A DNA stretch of 64,000 nt from Ascidiaceihabitans donghaensis (GTDB lineage: Bacteria > Pseudomonadota > Alphaproteobacteria > Rhodobacterales > Rhodobacteraceae): positions 930,001 to 994,000 of the forward strand of contig NZ_OMOR01000001.1 in assembly GCF_900302465.1 (NCBI RefSeq), written 5' to 3'. The notes below the pieces were generated by a model. The model worked only from the letters and a program-made list of their open reading frames with translations, was not told the origin of the DNA and made no database searches. Shown piece by piece: positions 28,689 to 37,459 of the stretch. The position numbers were made by a program, and so were the translations under genes. How positions within the stretch are numbered: position 1 is the first letter of the stretch; each line of letters starts with the position of its first letter.

Positions 28689-29021
28689 TTAAGCGTCGTT
28701 GCCTTTCGCGGGCAAAGCTTCGACCAAGGGTTCAAATGCTTGGCCAGATGCCACAAGGCAGGTCACGCCATTTGGCGATGTGATGGTGATGGTCCATGTG
28801 CCCGATGCATCAGAGGCAAAAACCTCAACAACAGAATTGTTTGCGCCAAGGCCCATGGATTGGCGCGTCTCACCGTACCCGTCTGCCAAACGGTCCACCA
28901 CGATTTCTCGGGGACCGCAATTGCGGGCATTTTGTGCAACGGCGTCGGTCGCGACCGTCAAGTAAAGACCTGTTGTAACGGTCAGTGCACCCAGATGCAG
29001 GATTTTGTTTTTGCGTTTCAT
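28689..29021 (-). CDS. Small secreted protein, function unknown
   Basis: The 110-residue protein has a signal peptide (MKRKNKILHLGALTVTTGLYLTVATDAVAQ), then NARNCGPREIVVDRLADGYGETRQSMGLG and GTWTITITSPNGVTCLVASGQAFE. Two Cys residues may pair. I recall similar small proteins in Rhodobacterales but no function. The start at 29021 places the signal peptide at the N-terminus. Confidence 0.75.
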   Translation of the reverse strand: MKRKNKILHLGALTVTTGLYLTVATDAVAQNARNCGPREIVVDRLADGYGETRQSMGLGANNSVVEVFASDASGTWTITITSPNGVTCLVASGQAFEPLVEALPAKGNDA

Positions 29022-29343
29022 GTTGTTCAGCCTTTTGTCAAAAAGCGTCACCCGCAGTCATCAAGCCCTTGCCGGATATCCGGCGATGACCGGGCGGCCC
29101 CGGTTCCAATCGCGTATCGATTGCCCCTTCCGCAAAGGTTCAGCGGCTTTGCTGAAACGGCCCTCCCGGTGACATCCGATGACAGGACTTTGCGCCAACA
29201 GGGCTGAAACAATGGTTAACGCTGCGTCCGCTGGTTGTTTTCAATTTGATTTTTGCCGCAACGCAGCGAAAAGCGCTTGTACTTTTTGACAACGAATGTA
29301 CTTGTTCTGCGCAATATTATGTCCTTACCGAAAGCTGCTTCTC
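29022..29343. other. 322-bp divergent intergenic region upstream of mcl2
   Basis: This gap separates the small secreted protein from mcl2. It holds a perfect 14-bp palindrome GCCGGATATCCGGC (29071-29084), a TTCAGC/GCTGAA dyad near 29138-29156, a GTTAAC half site at 29215-29220 and a TTGACA at 29286-29291 that could be the -35 of mcl2 (no clear -10 at normal spacing). No coding sequence is supported. Confidence 0.45.
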
Positions 29344-30195
29344 ATGACCCTTGCACGTCCATTGCGTTCTGTTTTGTATATTCCTGCGTCGAAGCCTCGT
29401 GCTTTGGACAAGGCCCGCGGATTGCCCGTGGATGCGATCATTTTCGATCTGGAAGACGCAGTCAGCGTGGACGAAAAAGAGGCATCCCGCGCCATATTGG
29501 CCGAAGCTTTGGCCCAAGACGGCTACGGCGGTCGTATGAAAGTCATCCGGATCAATGCGTTCGACACGCCATGGGGCAAAGCCGATGCAGAGGCGGCCGC
29601 AAAAATGGGGGCAGATGCAATCTTGTTGCCAAAAGTATCCAGCCCCGCAGACCTTGATGCGCTGGCCGAGATCACAGGGGACATCCCGTTGTGGGCCATG
29701 ATGGAAACGCCCGCCGGTATGATTAACGCAGCTTCCATTGGGGCGCACCCAAAGTTGCAAGGCATGGTAATGGGCACCAACGACTTGGCGAAGGAATTGC
29801 AAACCCGCCACCGGGCCGACCGCTTGCCCCTTCAGGCTGGTTTGGGGCTTTGCGTGCTTGCCGCAAAAGCCAACGGGTGTGTGATCATCGATGGTGTGTA
29901 CAATGCGTTTAAAGACGATGATGGGTTGAAGGTTGAATGCGATCAGGGGCGCGATATGGGATTTGATGGCAAAACGCTGATCCATCCGGCGCAAGTGGAT
30001 GTGACAAACACCGCCTTTTCACCGTCTGATGCCGAAGTGGAACTGGCCCGTCGCCAAATTGAAGCCTTCAACGAAGTGGAGGCAACAGGGCAGGGCGTGG
30101 CTGTGGTGGATGGCAAGATCGTAGAAAACCTGCATGTTGCCACGGCCCGTGATACTCTGGCAAAGGTAGAGGCAATCGCGGCCTTGACCGCCTAA
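29344..30195 (+). CDS. mcl2: CoA ester lyase / (3S)-malyl-CoA thioesterase
   Basis: The 283-residue protein belongs to the HpcH/HpaI-citrate lyase beta family (SVLYIPASKPRALDKA, IFDLEDAVSVDEK, METPAGMINA, MGTNDLAKEL). Length and neighbours match Rhodobacter Mcl2, which hydrolyses malyl-CoA to malate and CoA in the ethylmalonyl-CoA pathway. The block mcl2-nnrU-DUF1737-mch-sdh repeats the R. sphaeroides order as I know it. A lyase role instead of thioesterase cannot be excluded from sequence alone. The ATG at 29344 is chosen over one at 29296. Confidence 0.82.
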   Translation: MTLARPLRSVLYIPASKPRALDKARGLPVDAIIFDLEDAVSVDEKEASRAILAEALAQDGYGGRMKVIRINAFDTPWGKADAEAAAKMGADAILLPKVSSPADLDALAEITGDIPLWAMMETPAGMINAASIGAHPKLQGMVMGTNDLAKELQTRHRADRLPLQAGLGLCVLAAKANGCVIIDGVYNAFKDDDGLKVECDQGRDMGFDGKTLIHPAQVDVTNTAFSPSDAEVELARRQIEAFNEVEATGQGVAVVDGKIVENLHVATARDTLAKVEAIAALTA

Positions 30196-30216
30196 CCCCA
30201 TCTTCGGAGTTCCAAT

Positions 30217-30762
30217 ATGCTATTGATAATCCTTGGTCTGATCCTTTGGACTGGCGCACATTACTGGAAACGACTTGCGCCGGATCACCGCGCGGGATTT
30301 GGCGACAAAGGCAAATTGGTTGTTACAGTGTCCAGCTTTGCAGCGATTGCGTTGATGGTTGTGGGCTACCGCGCCGCCGATTTCATCCATGTCTGGAGCC
30401 CGCCCGAGTTTTTTCGCCATATCAACAATCTGCTGATGCTGATTGCGTTTTTTGTGTTCGGCATGTCCGCCACAACAGGGCGTTTGAAAGGGTATTGGCG
30501 CCATCCCATGCTAATTTCGGTCAAGATCTGGGCGATCGCCCATTTGCTGGTGAACGGTGACCTGGCAGCAATCATTTTGTTCGGCGGCATGTTGGCATGG
30601 GCCGTGGGGTCCGTGATTTTGATCAACAAGGCGGAACCGAACTGGACACGTCCAGAACCCGGGCCTGCATCAAAAGACGTATTGCTGGTTGTGATCACGC
30701 TTGTGACGTTTGGCGTTGCGGCTGGTGTGCACGTCTGGCTCGGCGTGAACCCGTTCGGATAA
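30217..30762 (+). CDS. NnrU-family membrane protein
   Basis: The 181-residue protein has five to six membrane helices and the NnrU pattern: GLILWTGAHYWKRLAP, IALMVVGYRAADFIHVW, RHPMLISVKIWAIAHLLVNGDLA and a C-terminal helix. NnrU was first linked to nitric oxide metabolism; homologues include the isomerase-type 15-cis-zeta-carotene proteins with heme. Here it sits inside the mcl2-mch unit, so its link to that pathway is positional only. It starts 21 bases after mcl2. Confidence 0.87.
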   Translation: MLLIILGLILWTGAHYWKRLAPDHRAGFGDKGKLVVTVSSFAAIALMVVGYRAADFIHVWSPPEFFRHINNLLMLIAFFVFGMSATTGRLKGYWRHPMLISVKIWAIAHLLVNGDLAAIILFGGMLAWAVGSVILINKAEPNWTRPEPGPASKDVLLVVITLVTFGVAAGVHVWLGVNPFG

Positions 30763-30766
30763 GCAC

Positions 30767-30970
30767 ATGAAACTCTATCGATTTTTGTCCGAAGAGGACA
30801 CATCCGCCTTTTGCCATAAAGTAACCGATGCCTTGAACAAAGGCTGGGAACTGCATGGATCGCCGACCCAAACATGGGACCACGCAGCAGGTGTAATGCG
30901 CTGCGGGCAAGCCGTGGTGAAAGAAGCAGATGGCACCTACACATCTGATACCAAACTGGGACAACACTAA
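30767..30970 (+). CDS. DUF1737 small protein
   Basis: The 67-residue soluble protein (MKLYRFLSEEDTSAFCHKV, then LNKGWELHGSPT) matches DUF1737, small proteins with a short beta-hairpin-helix of unknown function. It lies 4 bases after nnrU and 2 bases before mch, so the four genes form an operon. Confidence 0.8.
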   Translation: MKLYRFLSEEDTSAFCHKVTDALNKGWELHGSPTQTWDHAAGVMRCGQAVVKEADGTYTSDTKLGQH

Positions 30971-30972
30971 AG

Positions 30973-32037
30973 ATGAGCGTGACAACCACCATGACCAAAC
31001 CGCAAGCAGTCAAGACCAACGCCGGCCGTTTCTTTGAAGACTACCGTGTCGGAATGGTTATGGATCACGCCGTACCACGCACCGTTTCAGGTGGAGAACG
31101 CGCACTGTATCACGCACTGTATCCAGCACGTCATGCGCTGTATTCCTCGGATCAGTTTGCGCAGAACTGCGGCCTGCCTTTTAGCCCTTTGGATGATATG
31201 GCAGCCTTCCATGTGGTTTTTGGCAAGACGGTTCCAGATGTTTCACTAAATGCCGTTGCCAATTTGGGCTATGCGCAGGGACGTTGGTTGCTGCCTGTTT
31301 ATGCCGGGGACACGTTGCGTTCGCGGTCCGAAGTTATTGGGGTCAAGCAAAACTCGAACGGTAAAACTGGTGTTGTCTATGTGCGCACCACTGGTCTGAA
31401 CCAACGCGATGAAACGGTTATGGAATATGTGCGGTGGGTTATGGTGCGCAAACGCGATGCCGATGCGCCGGCGCCTGAACCTGTGGTTCCTGATTTGCCC
31501 AAAGCGCTGACTGTGTCTGATCTTGTTGTGCCAAGTGGTTTGGATTTTTCCAACTATGATTTTGACCAAGCCGGTGAAGCCCACCGTTGGGGCGACTATC
31601 AGGTTGGTGAGCAAATCGATCACGTAGATGGGGTGACCATCGAAGAAGCCGAACATATGATGGCAACGCGTTTGTGGCAGAACACAGCCAAAGTGCATTT
31701 CGATACATCAGCGCGGCCCGACGGCAGCAGACTGATCTATGGGGGGCATGTCATTTCCATGGCCCGCGCCTTGTCGTTCAATGGTTTGGCCAATGCGCAA
31801 ATGGTTGTCGGTTTGAACGCAGGTGCCCACGCCAATCCGTGTCTTGCAGGTGATACAGTTCGGGCTTGGTCCGAAGTGCTGGACAAAGCCGAAACAGCGG
31901 CCCCGGGTGTGGGTGCTTTGCGGTTGCGTTTGGTGGCCACGAAAGGTGGTGCCCCCTTTAATTTGCGTACAGACGATGGCAAATACGCCCCTGAAGTCTT
32001 GTTGGACTTGGATTACTGGGTTTTAATTCCTGTCTGA
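30973..32037 (+). CDS. mch: Mesaconyl-CoA hydratase (MaoC-like, double hotdog)
   Basis: The 354-residue enzyme has two MaoC-like hotdog halves. N-terminal half: FFEDYRVGMVMDHAVPRTVSGGE, LPFSPLDDMAAFHVVFG. C-terminal half: FDQAGEAHRWGDYQVGEQIDHVDG, YGGHVISMARALSFNGLANAQ. It matches the Mch of the ethylmalonyl-CoA pathway, which converts mesaconyl-C1-CoA and beta-methylmalyl-CoA. Gene context (mcl2 upstream, sdh downstream) supports this. The start may be the ATG at 30973 or the one eight codons... downstream at MTKPQ (30999-31001 region); length is close to the family's either way. Confidence 0.88.
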   Translation: MSVTTTMTKPQAVKTNAGRFFEDYRVGMVMDHAVPRTVSGGERALYHALYPARHALYSSDQFAQNCGLPFSPLDDMAAFHVVFGKTVPDVSLNAVANLGYAQGRWLLPVYAGDTLRSRSEVIGVKQNSNGKTGVVYVRTTGLNQRDETVMEYVRWVMVRKRDADAPAPEPVVPDLPKALTVSDLVVPSGLDFSNYDFDQAGEAHRWGDYQVGEQIDHVDGVTIEEAEHMMATRLWQNTAKVHFDTSARPDGSRLIYGGHVISMARALSFNGLANAQMVVGLNAGAHANPCLAGDTVRAWSEVLDKAETAAPGVGALRLRLVATKGGAPFNLRTDDGKYAPEVLLDLDYWVLIPV

Positions 32038-32056
32038 TCGGGGTTCCTGAGGCAGG

Positions 32057-32108
32057 AACGTGCTGGGGCACTGCCCCAGACCCCGAGATATTTTTGGCGA
32101 AAAGAAGG
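32057..32108 (+). repeat. Intergenic repeat with GGGGC/GCCCC hairpin
   Basis: CTGGGGC (32063-32069) pairs with GCCCCAG (32073-32079), followed by ACCCCGAGATATTTTTGGC and AAAAGAAG. The arrangement parallels the block at 16197-16250. It lies between mch and the DUF4344 gene and may act as a terminator for mch, since a T5 run follows 12 bases after the stem. Confidence 0.5.
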
Positions 32109-32116
32109 GGTGTCTG

Positions 32117-32848
32117 ATGATTTTTCAATTTAAGCGCTGGTGTGCCGTTGTCGGTCTGTGCGCACTGTCTTTCCCTGCTTTTGCACAAAACGATGATGCT
32201 TTTGTGGAAGCGAACCTTTTGTCGGTTTTGTACCACGAACTGGGCCATGCCATCATTGATGTTATGGGGTTACCGGTTTTCGGTCAGGAAGAAGATGCGG
32301 CTGATGTGGCTTCTATTCTTCTTATAAACGATCTGTTTGACGAAGAGGTGGCAACGCGCATCGCCTATGACGCCGCATTTGGTTTTCTGGGCGAGGCGCG
32401 TGCCAAAGACGGCGAACAAGAGGCCTGGTGGGATGTGCACGGTCCTGACTTGCAACGTTTTTATACACTTGTGTGTTTGTTTGCCGGTGCCGATTTTGAA
32501 GCGCGAGATGACATTGCCCGTGACTTGGGATTGCCCGACGACCGTATGGACACTTGCGAAGAGGAATTTGAGTTGGCCTACGACAGTTGGGGCCCTGTTT
32601 TTGATGAACTCGCCGAAGAAGCACCTGGCCAAAGCCTGATCTTTGATGGCGGCGCAACCAGCTTTACAGACCGGCTTGTCGCCGGAGAAGTTGCTGCATT
32701 GAACGAAGATTTTGTCTTTCCCCAATTTATAACCATCCGCGTCGACACCTGTGATGAGCCCAACGCGTTCTATGACCCGCAGCGTGTGGAAATTGTTGTT
32801 TGCGCCGAGTTCGAAGCGTGGTTGCGTGAATTGCCTGTGCCTGGATAA
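32117..32848 (+). CDS. DUF4344 putative secreted metallopeptidase
   Basis: The 243-residue protein has a signal peptide (MIFQFKRWCAVVGLCALSFPAFA) and a zinc-peptidase motif HELGHAIIDVMG (HExxH), followed by FGQEEDAADVAS with a likely third ligand. This is the DUF4344 pattern. Four Cys in the mature part (VCLFAG, DTCEEEF, DTCDEP, IVVCAEF) could form disulfides. The target is unknown. The start is placed at 32117, after the intergenic repeat; ribosome site AAGGGG. Confidence 0.82.
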   Translation: MIFQFKRWCAVVGLCALSFPAFAQNDDAFVEANLLSVLYHELGHAIIDVMGLPVFGQEEDAADVASILLINDLFDEEVATRIAYDAAFGFLGEARAKDGEQEAWWDVHGPDLQRFYTLVCLFAGADFEARDDIARDLGLPDDRMDTCEEEFELAYDSWGPVFDELAEEAPGQSLIFDGGATSFTDRLVAGEVAALNEDFVFPQFITIRVDTCDEPNAFYDPQRVEIVVCAEFEAWLRELPVPG

Positions 32849-32905
32849 TGTGCCGGAACACAATCGTGAGGTGCAAGTCGCCCAAGATCGCGTAGACTTG
32901 ACCTT

Positions 32906-33595
32906 ATGTTGCGTTGCATTGCCCTTGTTTCTTCAATCGTTCCGTTTCGGAGCTTTGCTTGCGAACTGGCACTGGTGTTGGCTGTTGATGTGTCGGGATC
33001 GGTTGACCCGACAGAGTATCGCATTCAGATGAATGGGTTGGCTGCGGGCCTTCGGGACGGAATTGTTATGGATGCGCTTGTTTCCCAACAGGCGCATGTC
33101 ACCTTGATCCAGTGGTCTGGATCGGGACGGCAGCGTCAGACCATGCCCTGGACCGCGCTGCGACAAGAACAAGACGTGTTGGAGTTTGCGCAAGCTGTGG
33201 AACAAGATCCTCGCGTGTGGCGCAACTTTTCCACTGCTATTGGCGAGGCTTTGGCCCTGTCGCGCGATGTGCTGCAGGATGTGCCCCAGTGTGCGCGAAA
33301 AGTGATCGACGTTTCGGGCGATGGTGTGTCCAACGAGGGTGTTTTGCCCACCTCTTTGCGCACTGTGATCCGCCATGAATCCATAACGGTAAATGCGATA
33401 GCCATCGAGACGGATAGTACGGATTTAACCGCGTACTTTTATGAGAACCTTATCATGGGGCCGCAAGCGTTTGTGGTCACAGCTGCGGGCTTTGATGACT
33501 ATCCTGAGCAAATCAGGCGGAAATTACAGCGGGAAACCACCAAGCAAGTGAGCACTTTGGACGAGACTCAGGTTCAATTATTAGAAAATCGTTAA
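32906..33595 (+). CDS. DUF1194 von Willebrand A-like secreted protein
   Basis: The 229-residue protein has a signal peptide (residues 1-18) and a vWA-like fold with the metal-binding DVSGSVD (MIDAS, DxSxS) and later DVSGDGVSNEG. The family is DUF1194. Such proteins usually bind protein partners through a metal ion in the periplasm; the partner is unknown. It ends just before the twin palindromes upstream of sdhC, so the sdh operator begins 1-2 bases after its stop codon. Confidence 0.87.
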   Translation: MLRCIALVSSIVPFRSFACELALVLAVDVSGSVDPTEYRIQMNGLAAGLRDGIVMDALVSQQAHVTLIQWSGSGRQRQTMPWTALRQEQDVLEFAQAVEQDPRVWRNFSTAIGEALALSRDVLQDVPQCARKVIDVSGDGVSNEGVLPTSLRTVIRHESITVNAIAIETDSTDLTAYFYENLIMGPQAFVVTAAGFDDYPEQIRRKLQRETTKQVSTLDETQVQLLENR

Positions 33596-33596
33596 A

Positions 33597-33627
33597 TGTG
33601 ATCACGCGCCGCAAAACTGTGATCACA
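33597..33627. promoter_or_regulatory. Twin palindromic operator upstream of the sdh operon
   Basis: TGTGATCACG (33597-33606, one mismatch at the end) and TGTGATCACA (33618-33627, perfect) have centres 21 bp apart. This is the same pair and spacing as at sucC (26166-26199). The site lies 117 to 147 bases upstream of the sdhC start. No clear -35/-10 is seen; TAATAG at 33645-33650 is a weak -10 candidate. Confidence 0.75.
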
Positions 33628-33743
33628 TTCACGATAAATTAGGGTAATAGGGTCAAAAAACCGCATGCTTTCCCCCTGCGCACTAGGTGACACGGGGCGA
33701 AAAACAGGTACTAAGAGCGCAGGGAACGAAAAAGGACACCGCT

Positions 33744-34127
33744 ATGGCCGACGTGAACCGGGGCAGCCGCCCGCTTTCGCCGCATTTGACGATCTACCGC
33801 CCACAACTGACATCCATGACGTCAATCCTGACGCGGATCACAGGCAACGCATTGCTGATTTCATCGTTGTTGGTGATTTGGTGGTTTTTAGCTGCAGCAA
33901 CATCGCCTGAATATTACGCCGTGGCTAATGGTGTTCTGACAAGCTGGTTTGGCGATATTGTCATGACCTTGTCCGTTCTTGGGCTGTGGTATCATACACT
34001 TGCGGGTGTGCGACATCTGATCTGGGACAACGGCATCGGCCTTGATATTCCGACAGCGGAAAAGTTGGGGTACGCCTGCATAGGTGGTTCCGTTCTTTTG
34101 ACGTTGATCACCATAATTATAGTTTAG
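33744..34127 (+). CDS. sdhC: Succinate dehydrogenase cytochrome b556 subunit
   Basis: The 127-residue membrane anchor has three helices and the family signature RPLSPHLTIYRPQLTS with SILTRITG (quinone-site Ser/Arg). The heme-ligand His lies in LWYHTLAGVRHLIWD. It anchors SdhAB and passes electrons to ubiquinone. ATG at 33744 with AAAGGA upstream; an earlier ATG in frame at 33687 is unlikely. First gene of the sdh operon. Confidence 0.95.
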   Translation: MADVNRGSRPLSPHLTIYRPQLTSMTSILTRITGNALLISSLLVIWWFLAAATSPEYYAVANGVLTSWFGDIVMTLSVLGLWYHTLAGVRHLIWDNGIGLDIPTAEKLGYACIGGSVLLTLITIIIV

Positions 34128-34138
34128 GGGGCGCTGAC

Positions 34139-34510
34139 ATGGCATTTTTGACCGACCGCAAACGCGCTGTGGGCATGGGGTCCGCGAAAACGGGCACAGA
34201 ACATTTTTGGGTGATGAAGGTCAGCGCATTCGGTTTGCTGCTTCTTATTCCCCTGTTTGTCTTCACATTCGGCCCAATGCTTGGCCAGGATTATGAAACG
34301 GTCACGGCGTACTTCGCCCGTCCGTTTCCTGCGATCGTTGCAGGGCTGACCATCGCCGTGACAATGATGCACTTCAAAAATGGTGTGCAAACCATGATCG
34401 AGGACTACGTACATGGTACGGCGCAAAAAATAGCGATCCTTGCAATGATTAGCCTTAGCTACGCTGCCGCCGCGACAGGCCTTTTCGCCGTTGCACGGCT
34501 GGCGCTTTAA
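34139..34510 (+). CDS. sdhD: Succinate dehydrogenase hydrophobic anchor subunit
   Basis: The 123-residue protein has three helices (about 30-48, 60-78, 95-118). IAVTMMHFKNGVQTMIEDYVHG holds the likely heme-ligand His and the Asp-Tyr of the quinone site. With SdhC it binds heme b and ubiquinone. It lies 11 bases after sdhC. Confidence 0.93.
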   Translation: MAFLTDRKRAVGMGSAKTGTEHFWVMKVSAFGLLLLIPLFVFTFGPMLGQDYETVTAYFARPFPAIVAGLTIAVTMMHFKNGVQTMIEDYVHGTAQKIAILAMISLSYAAAATGLFAVARLAL

Positions 34511-34528
34511 CCGACAGGAGGCCTTGAT

Positions 34529-36337
34529 ATGGCTGCTTACGAATACGAAACGCATGAATATGACGTGGTTGTGGTCGGTGCCGGTGGCGCTGGGTTGCGC
34601 GCGACACTTGGTATGGCCGAGCAAGGGCTGCGCACAGCCTGCGTCACCAAAGTTTTCCCGACACGGTCCCACACGGTTGCCGCCCAAGGTGGGATTGCCG
34701 CGTCACTGTCCAACATGGGCCCCGACAACTGGCAGTGGCACATGTATGACACCGTGAAAGGGTCTGATTGGTTGGGCGACACTGACGCGATGGAATATCT
34801 CGCCCGCGAAGCCCCCAAGGCGGTTTATGAGCTTGAGCACTACGGCGTTCCATTCTCGCGCACCGAAGAGGGTAAAATCTATCAGCGCCCCTTTGGAGGT
34901 CACACCACCGAATTTGGTGAAGGCCCTGCCGTGCAGCGTACATGCGCCGCCGCAGACCGCACAGGCCATGCCATTTTGCACACGCTGTATGGGCAATCCC
35001 TGAAGAACAATGCTGAGTTCTACATTGAATATTTCGCAATCGACTTGATCATGTCCGATGATGGTGTGTGTCAAGGCGTCCTGTGCTGGAAACTTGATGA
35101 TGGCACGCTACATTTGTTCAGCGCCAAAATGGTTGTTTTGGCCACTGGCGGTTATGGCCGTGCGTACTTCTCGGCGACGTCTGCACACACCTGCACAGGC
35201 GACGGCGGCGGTATGACCGCACGCGCGGGCCTTCCATTGCAAGACATGGAATTCGTGCAATTTCACCCAACCGGCATTTACGGCGCTGGCTGTTTGATCA
35301 CGGAAGGGGCGCGCGGCGAAGGCGGGTATCTGACAAACTCTGAAGGTGAGCGTTTCATGGAACGCTACGCGCCACAGTACAAAGACCTCGCACCGCGTGA
35401 CTATGTGAGCCGGTGCATGACAATGGAAATCCGCGAGGGGCGCGGCGTTGGGTCCGGGGGGGATCACATCCACCTCAACCTCAACCACTTGCCCAAAGAA
35501 ACGCTGGACCTGCGTCTGCCGGGTATTTCCGAAAGTGCGCGTGTGTTTGCCGGTGTTGACCTGACCAAGGAACCGATCCCAGTGCTGCCAACGGTGCACT
35601 ACAACATGGGTGGCATTCCAACGAACTATTGGGGCGAGGTGCTGGCACCGACGGCGGACGAACCAGATCGTGTGTCGCCGGGCCTTATGGCTGTGGGCGA
35701 AGCGGGCTGTGCGTCGGTGCACGGTGCAAACCGCCTTGGATCAAACTCGCTTATCGATCTTGTGGTGTTCGGTCGCGCGGCGGCGATCCGCGCTGGCAAG
35801 GTTGTGGATCGCGACAGTGCAATTCCAACGCCGAACCAGAAGTCCGTGGATGCCGCGATCGAACGCTTCGACAACACACGCTACGCCAAAGGCCACACGC
35901 CCACTGCGGAACTGCGTCTGGAAATGCAGCAAACCATGCAAAAAGACGCCGCTGTGTTCCGTGCCAAAGACACGCTGGCCGAAGGTAAAGCGAAGATGGA
36001 AGACGTCGCGGCCAAATGGTCGGACGTGGGCGTCACGGATCGGTCCTTGGTCTGGAACTCCGATTTGATGGAAACATTGGAATTGGCGAATTTGCTACCC
36101 AATGCCGTAGCCACGATTGTGGGGGCGGAAGCACGTACAGAAAGCCGCGGGGCGCATGCCCACGAAGACTTCCCCGAACGTGACGACGAAAACTGGCGCA
36201 AGCACTCCTTGATCTGGTTCCAAGGCGAAAACAAAGCCTCTTTGGGCTACCGCGGCGTGCATGTGGCGCCTTTGACCAGCCACAATGACGGTGGGATCGA
36301 TCCCAAGAAAATCGCCCCGAAAGTGCGCACATTCTAA
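34529..36337 (+). CDS. sdhA: Succinate dehydrogenase flavoprotein subunit
   Basis: The 602-residue subunit oxidises succinate to fumarate. FAD binding: [13 protein letters not shown] (13-25); covalent FAD His48 in [11 protein letters not shown]; active-site [21 protein letters not shown] and [13 protein letters not shown]; Arg/His of the substrate site in [17 protein letters not shown]. Length is normal. The stop codon shares a base with the next gene's ATG (TAATG). Confidence 0.98.
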   Translation: MAAYEYETHEYDVVVVGAGGAGLRATLGMAEQGLRTACVTKVFPTRSHTVAAQGGIAASLSNMGPDNWQWHMYDTVKGSDWLGDTDAMEYLAREAPKAVYELEHYGVPFSRTEEGKIYQRPFGGHTTEFGEGPAVQRTCAAADRTGHAILHTLYGQSLKNNAEFYIEYFAIDLIMSDDGVCQGVLCWKLDDGTLHLFSAKMVVLATGGYGRAYFSATSAHTCTGDGGGMTARAGLPLQDMEFVQFHPTGIYGAGCLITEGARGEGGYLTNSEGERFMERYAPQYKDLAPRDYVSRCMTMEIREGRGVGSGGDHIHLNLNHLPKETLDLRLPGISESARVFAGVDLTKEPIPVLPTVHYNMGGIPTNYWGEVLAPTADEPDRVSPGLMAVGEAGCASVHGANRLGSNSLIDLVVFGRAAAIRAGKVVDRDSAIPTPNQKSVDAAIERFDNTRYAKGHTPTAELRLEMQQTMQKDAAVFRAKDTLAEGKAKMEDVAAKWSDVGVTDRSLVWNSDLMETLELANLLPNAVATIVGAEARTESRGAHAHEDFPERDDENWRKHSLIWFQGENKASLGYRGVHVAPLTSHNDGGIDPKKIAPKVRTF

Positions 36338-36666
36338 TGCGCATCGCAGCACTTGGACTTTGTGTTGTAGCCCTCGCGGGCTGCGACGAGGCCACCAAAG
36401 CGGTGGACGATGTGGCGCGCAAAAGCGCCAAAGCCGCTGTGGCGGAAACCTTGTCCACACGCTTTCCCTTTGTGCCCAAAGCCGCTGTGACCCCGTTCTC
36501 GGACTGCGTTATCGACAACGCATCGGGGCGCGAAATCGGCGAATTTGCAAAAGACGCCGTGGTCGGCGTCGATGAATCTACAGTCGTTCTGGTGCAAAGC
36601 ATCCTGGAACGCCCCAAGACCCAACAGTGCGTAGCTAAAGCCGGCCTTGCCGTGCTGACCGCTTGA
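36337..36666 (+). CDS. Lipoprotein between sdhA and sdhB, function unknown
   Basis: The 109-residue protein has a lipoprotein signal ending VALAGC (Cys16), then a charged helix [19 protein letters not shown] and a domain with two Cys ([10 protein letters not shown] and TQQCVAKAG). It starts at an ATG overlapping the sdhA stop and ends 13 bases before sdhB, so it is fully embedded in the operon. I do not recognise a family. Its placement suggests an envelope role made in step with SDH. Confidence 0.72.
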   Translation: MRIAALGLCVVALAGCDEATKAVDDVARKSAKAAVAETLSTRFPFVPKAAVTPFSDCVIDNASGREIGEFAKDAVVGVDESTVVLVQSILERPKTQQCVAKAGLAVLTA

Positions 36667-36679
36667 AAGGAGACCAGAT

Positions 36680-37459
36680 ATGGTTCAACTGACACTTCCC
36701 AAGAACTCTCGGATGACCACGGGCAAGACGTGGCCAAAACCCGAAGGCGCAACGAACCTTCGCAAATTCAGCATTTACCGCTGGAATCCGGACGATGGTA
36801 AAAACCCTTCGTTGGATACGTATTGGGTCGATATGGACACCTGCGGACCAATGGTTCTGGATGCGCTGATCAAGATCAAGAACGAGATTGACCCGACCTT
36901 GACGTTCCGCCGGTCCTGCCGCGAAGGCATTTGTGGATCCTGCGCGATGAACATCGACGGGATCAATACATTGGCCTGCATCTACGGCATGGATGAAATC
37001 AAAGGGGATGTGCGCATTTATCCGTTGCCGCACATGTCCGTTGTGCGTGACCTTATCCCTGACTTGACGCATTTCTATGCCCAGCATGCATCTATCATGC
37101 CGTGGCTGGAAACCAAGACCAACCGCCCGGCCAAAGAATGGCGCCAGTCCATTGAAGATCGCAAGAAGCTGGATGGTTTGTATGAATGTGTGATGTGCGC
37201 ATCTTGTTCAACATCATGCCCAAGCTATTGGTGGAATGGCGATCGGTATCTGGGACCAGCAGCGTTGTTGCATGCGTATCGCTGGATCATCGACAGCCGT
37301 GATGAAGCAACGGGTGAGCGTCTGGACGAACTGGAAGATCCGTTCAAATTGTACCGCTGCCACACGATCATGAACTGTGCAAAAACGTGCCCCAAAGGTC
37401 TGAACCCGGCGGAGGCCATCGCAAACATCAAGAAAATGATGGTAGAGCGCCGCGTTTGA
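36680..37459 (+). CDS. sdhB: Succinate dehydrogenase iron-sulfur subunit
   Basis: The 259-residue subunit carries three Fe-S clusters. [2Fe-2S]: Cys80, Cys85, Cys88 and Cys100 ([13 protein letters not shown]). [4Fe-4S] and [3Fe-4S]: [16 protein letters not shown] and [17 protein letters not shown]. It links SdhA to SdhCD. AAAGGAGA precedes the start. The next small gene overlaps its stop. Confidence 0.98.
   Translation: MVQLTLPKNSRMTTGKTWPKPEGATNLRKFSIYRWNPDDGKNPSLDTYWVDMDTCGPMVLDALIKIKNEIDPTLTFRRSCREGICGSCAMNIDGINTLACIYGMDEIKGDVRIYPLPHMSVVRDLIPDLTHFYAQHASIMPWLETKTNRPAKEWRQSIEDRKKLDGLYECVMCASCSTSCPSYWWNGDRYLGPAALLHAYRWIIDSRDEATGERLDELEDPFKLYRCHTIMNCAKTCPKGLNPAEAIANIKKMMVERRV

Noticed and set aside
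29252-29261. TTTGCCGCAA before mcl2 shared (as reverse complement) with TTGCGGCAAA before ccr
   Set aside because: It looked like a common ethylmalonyl-CoA-pathway operator, but the core TTGCCGCAA also occurs inside coding sequence near 29868 and 38665, so chance is not excluded.
30690-30699. A single TGTGATCACG inside the nnrU coding region
   Set aside because: It equals one half of the twin operator, but it is single, lies inside a coding sequence and has no partner 21 bp away.
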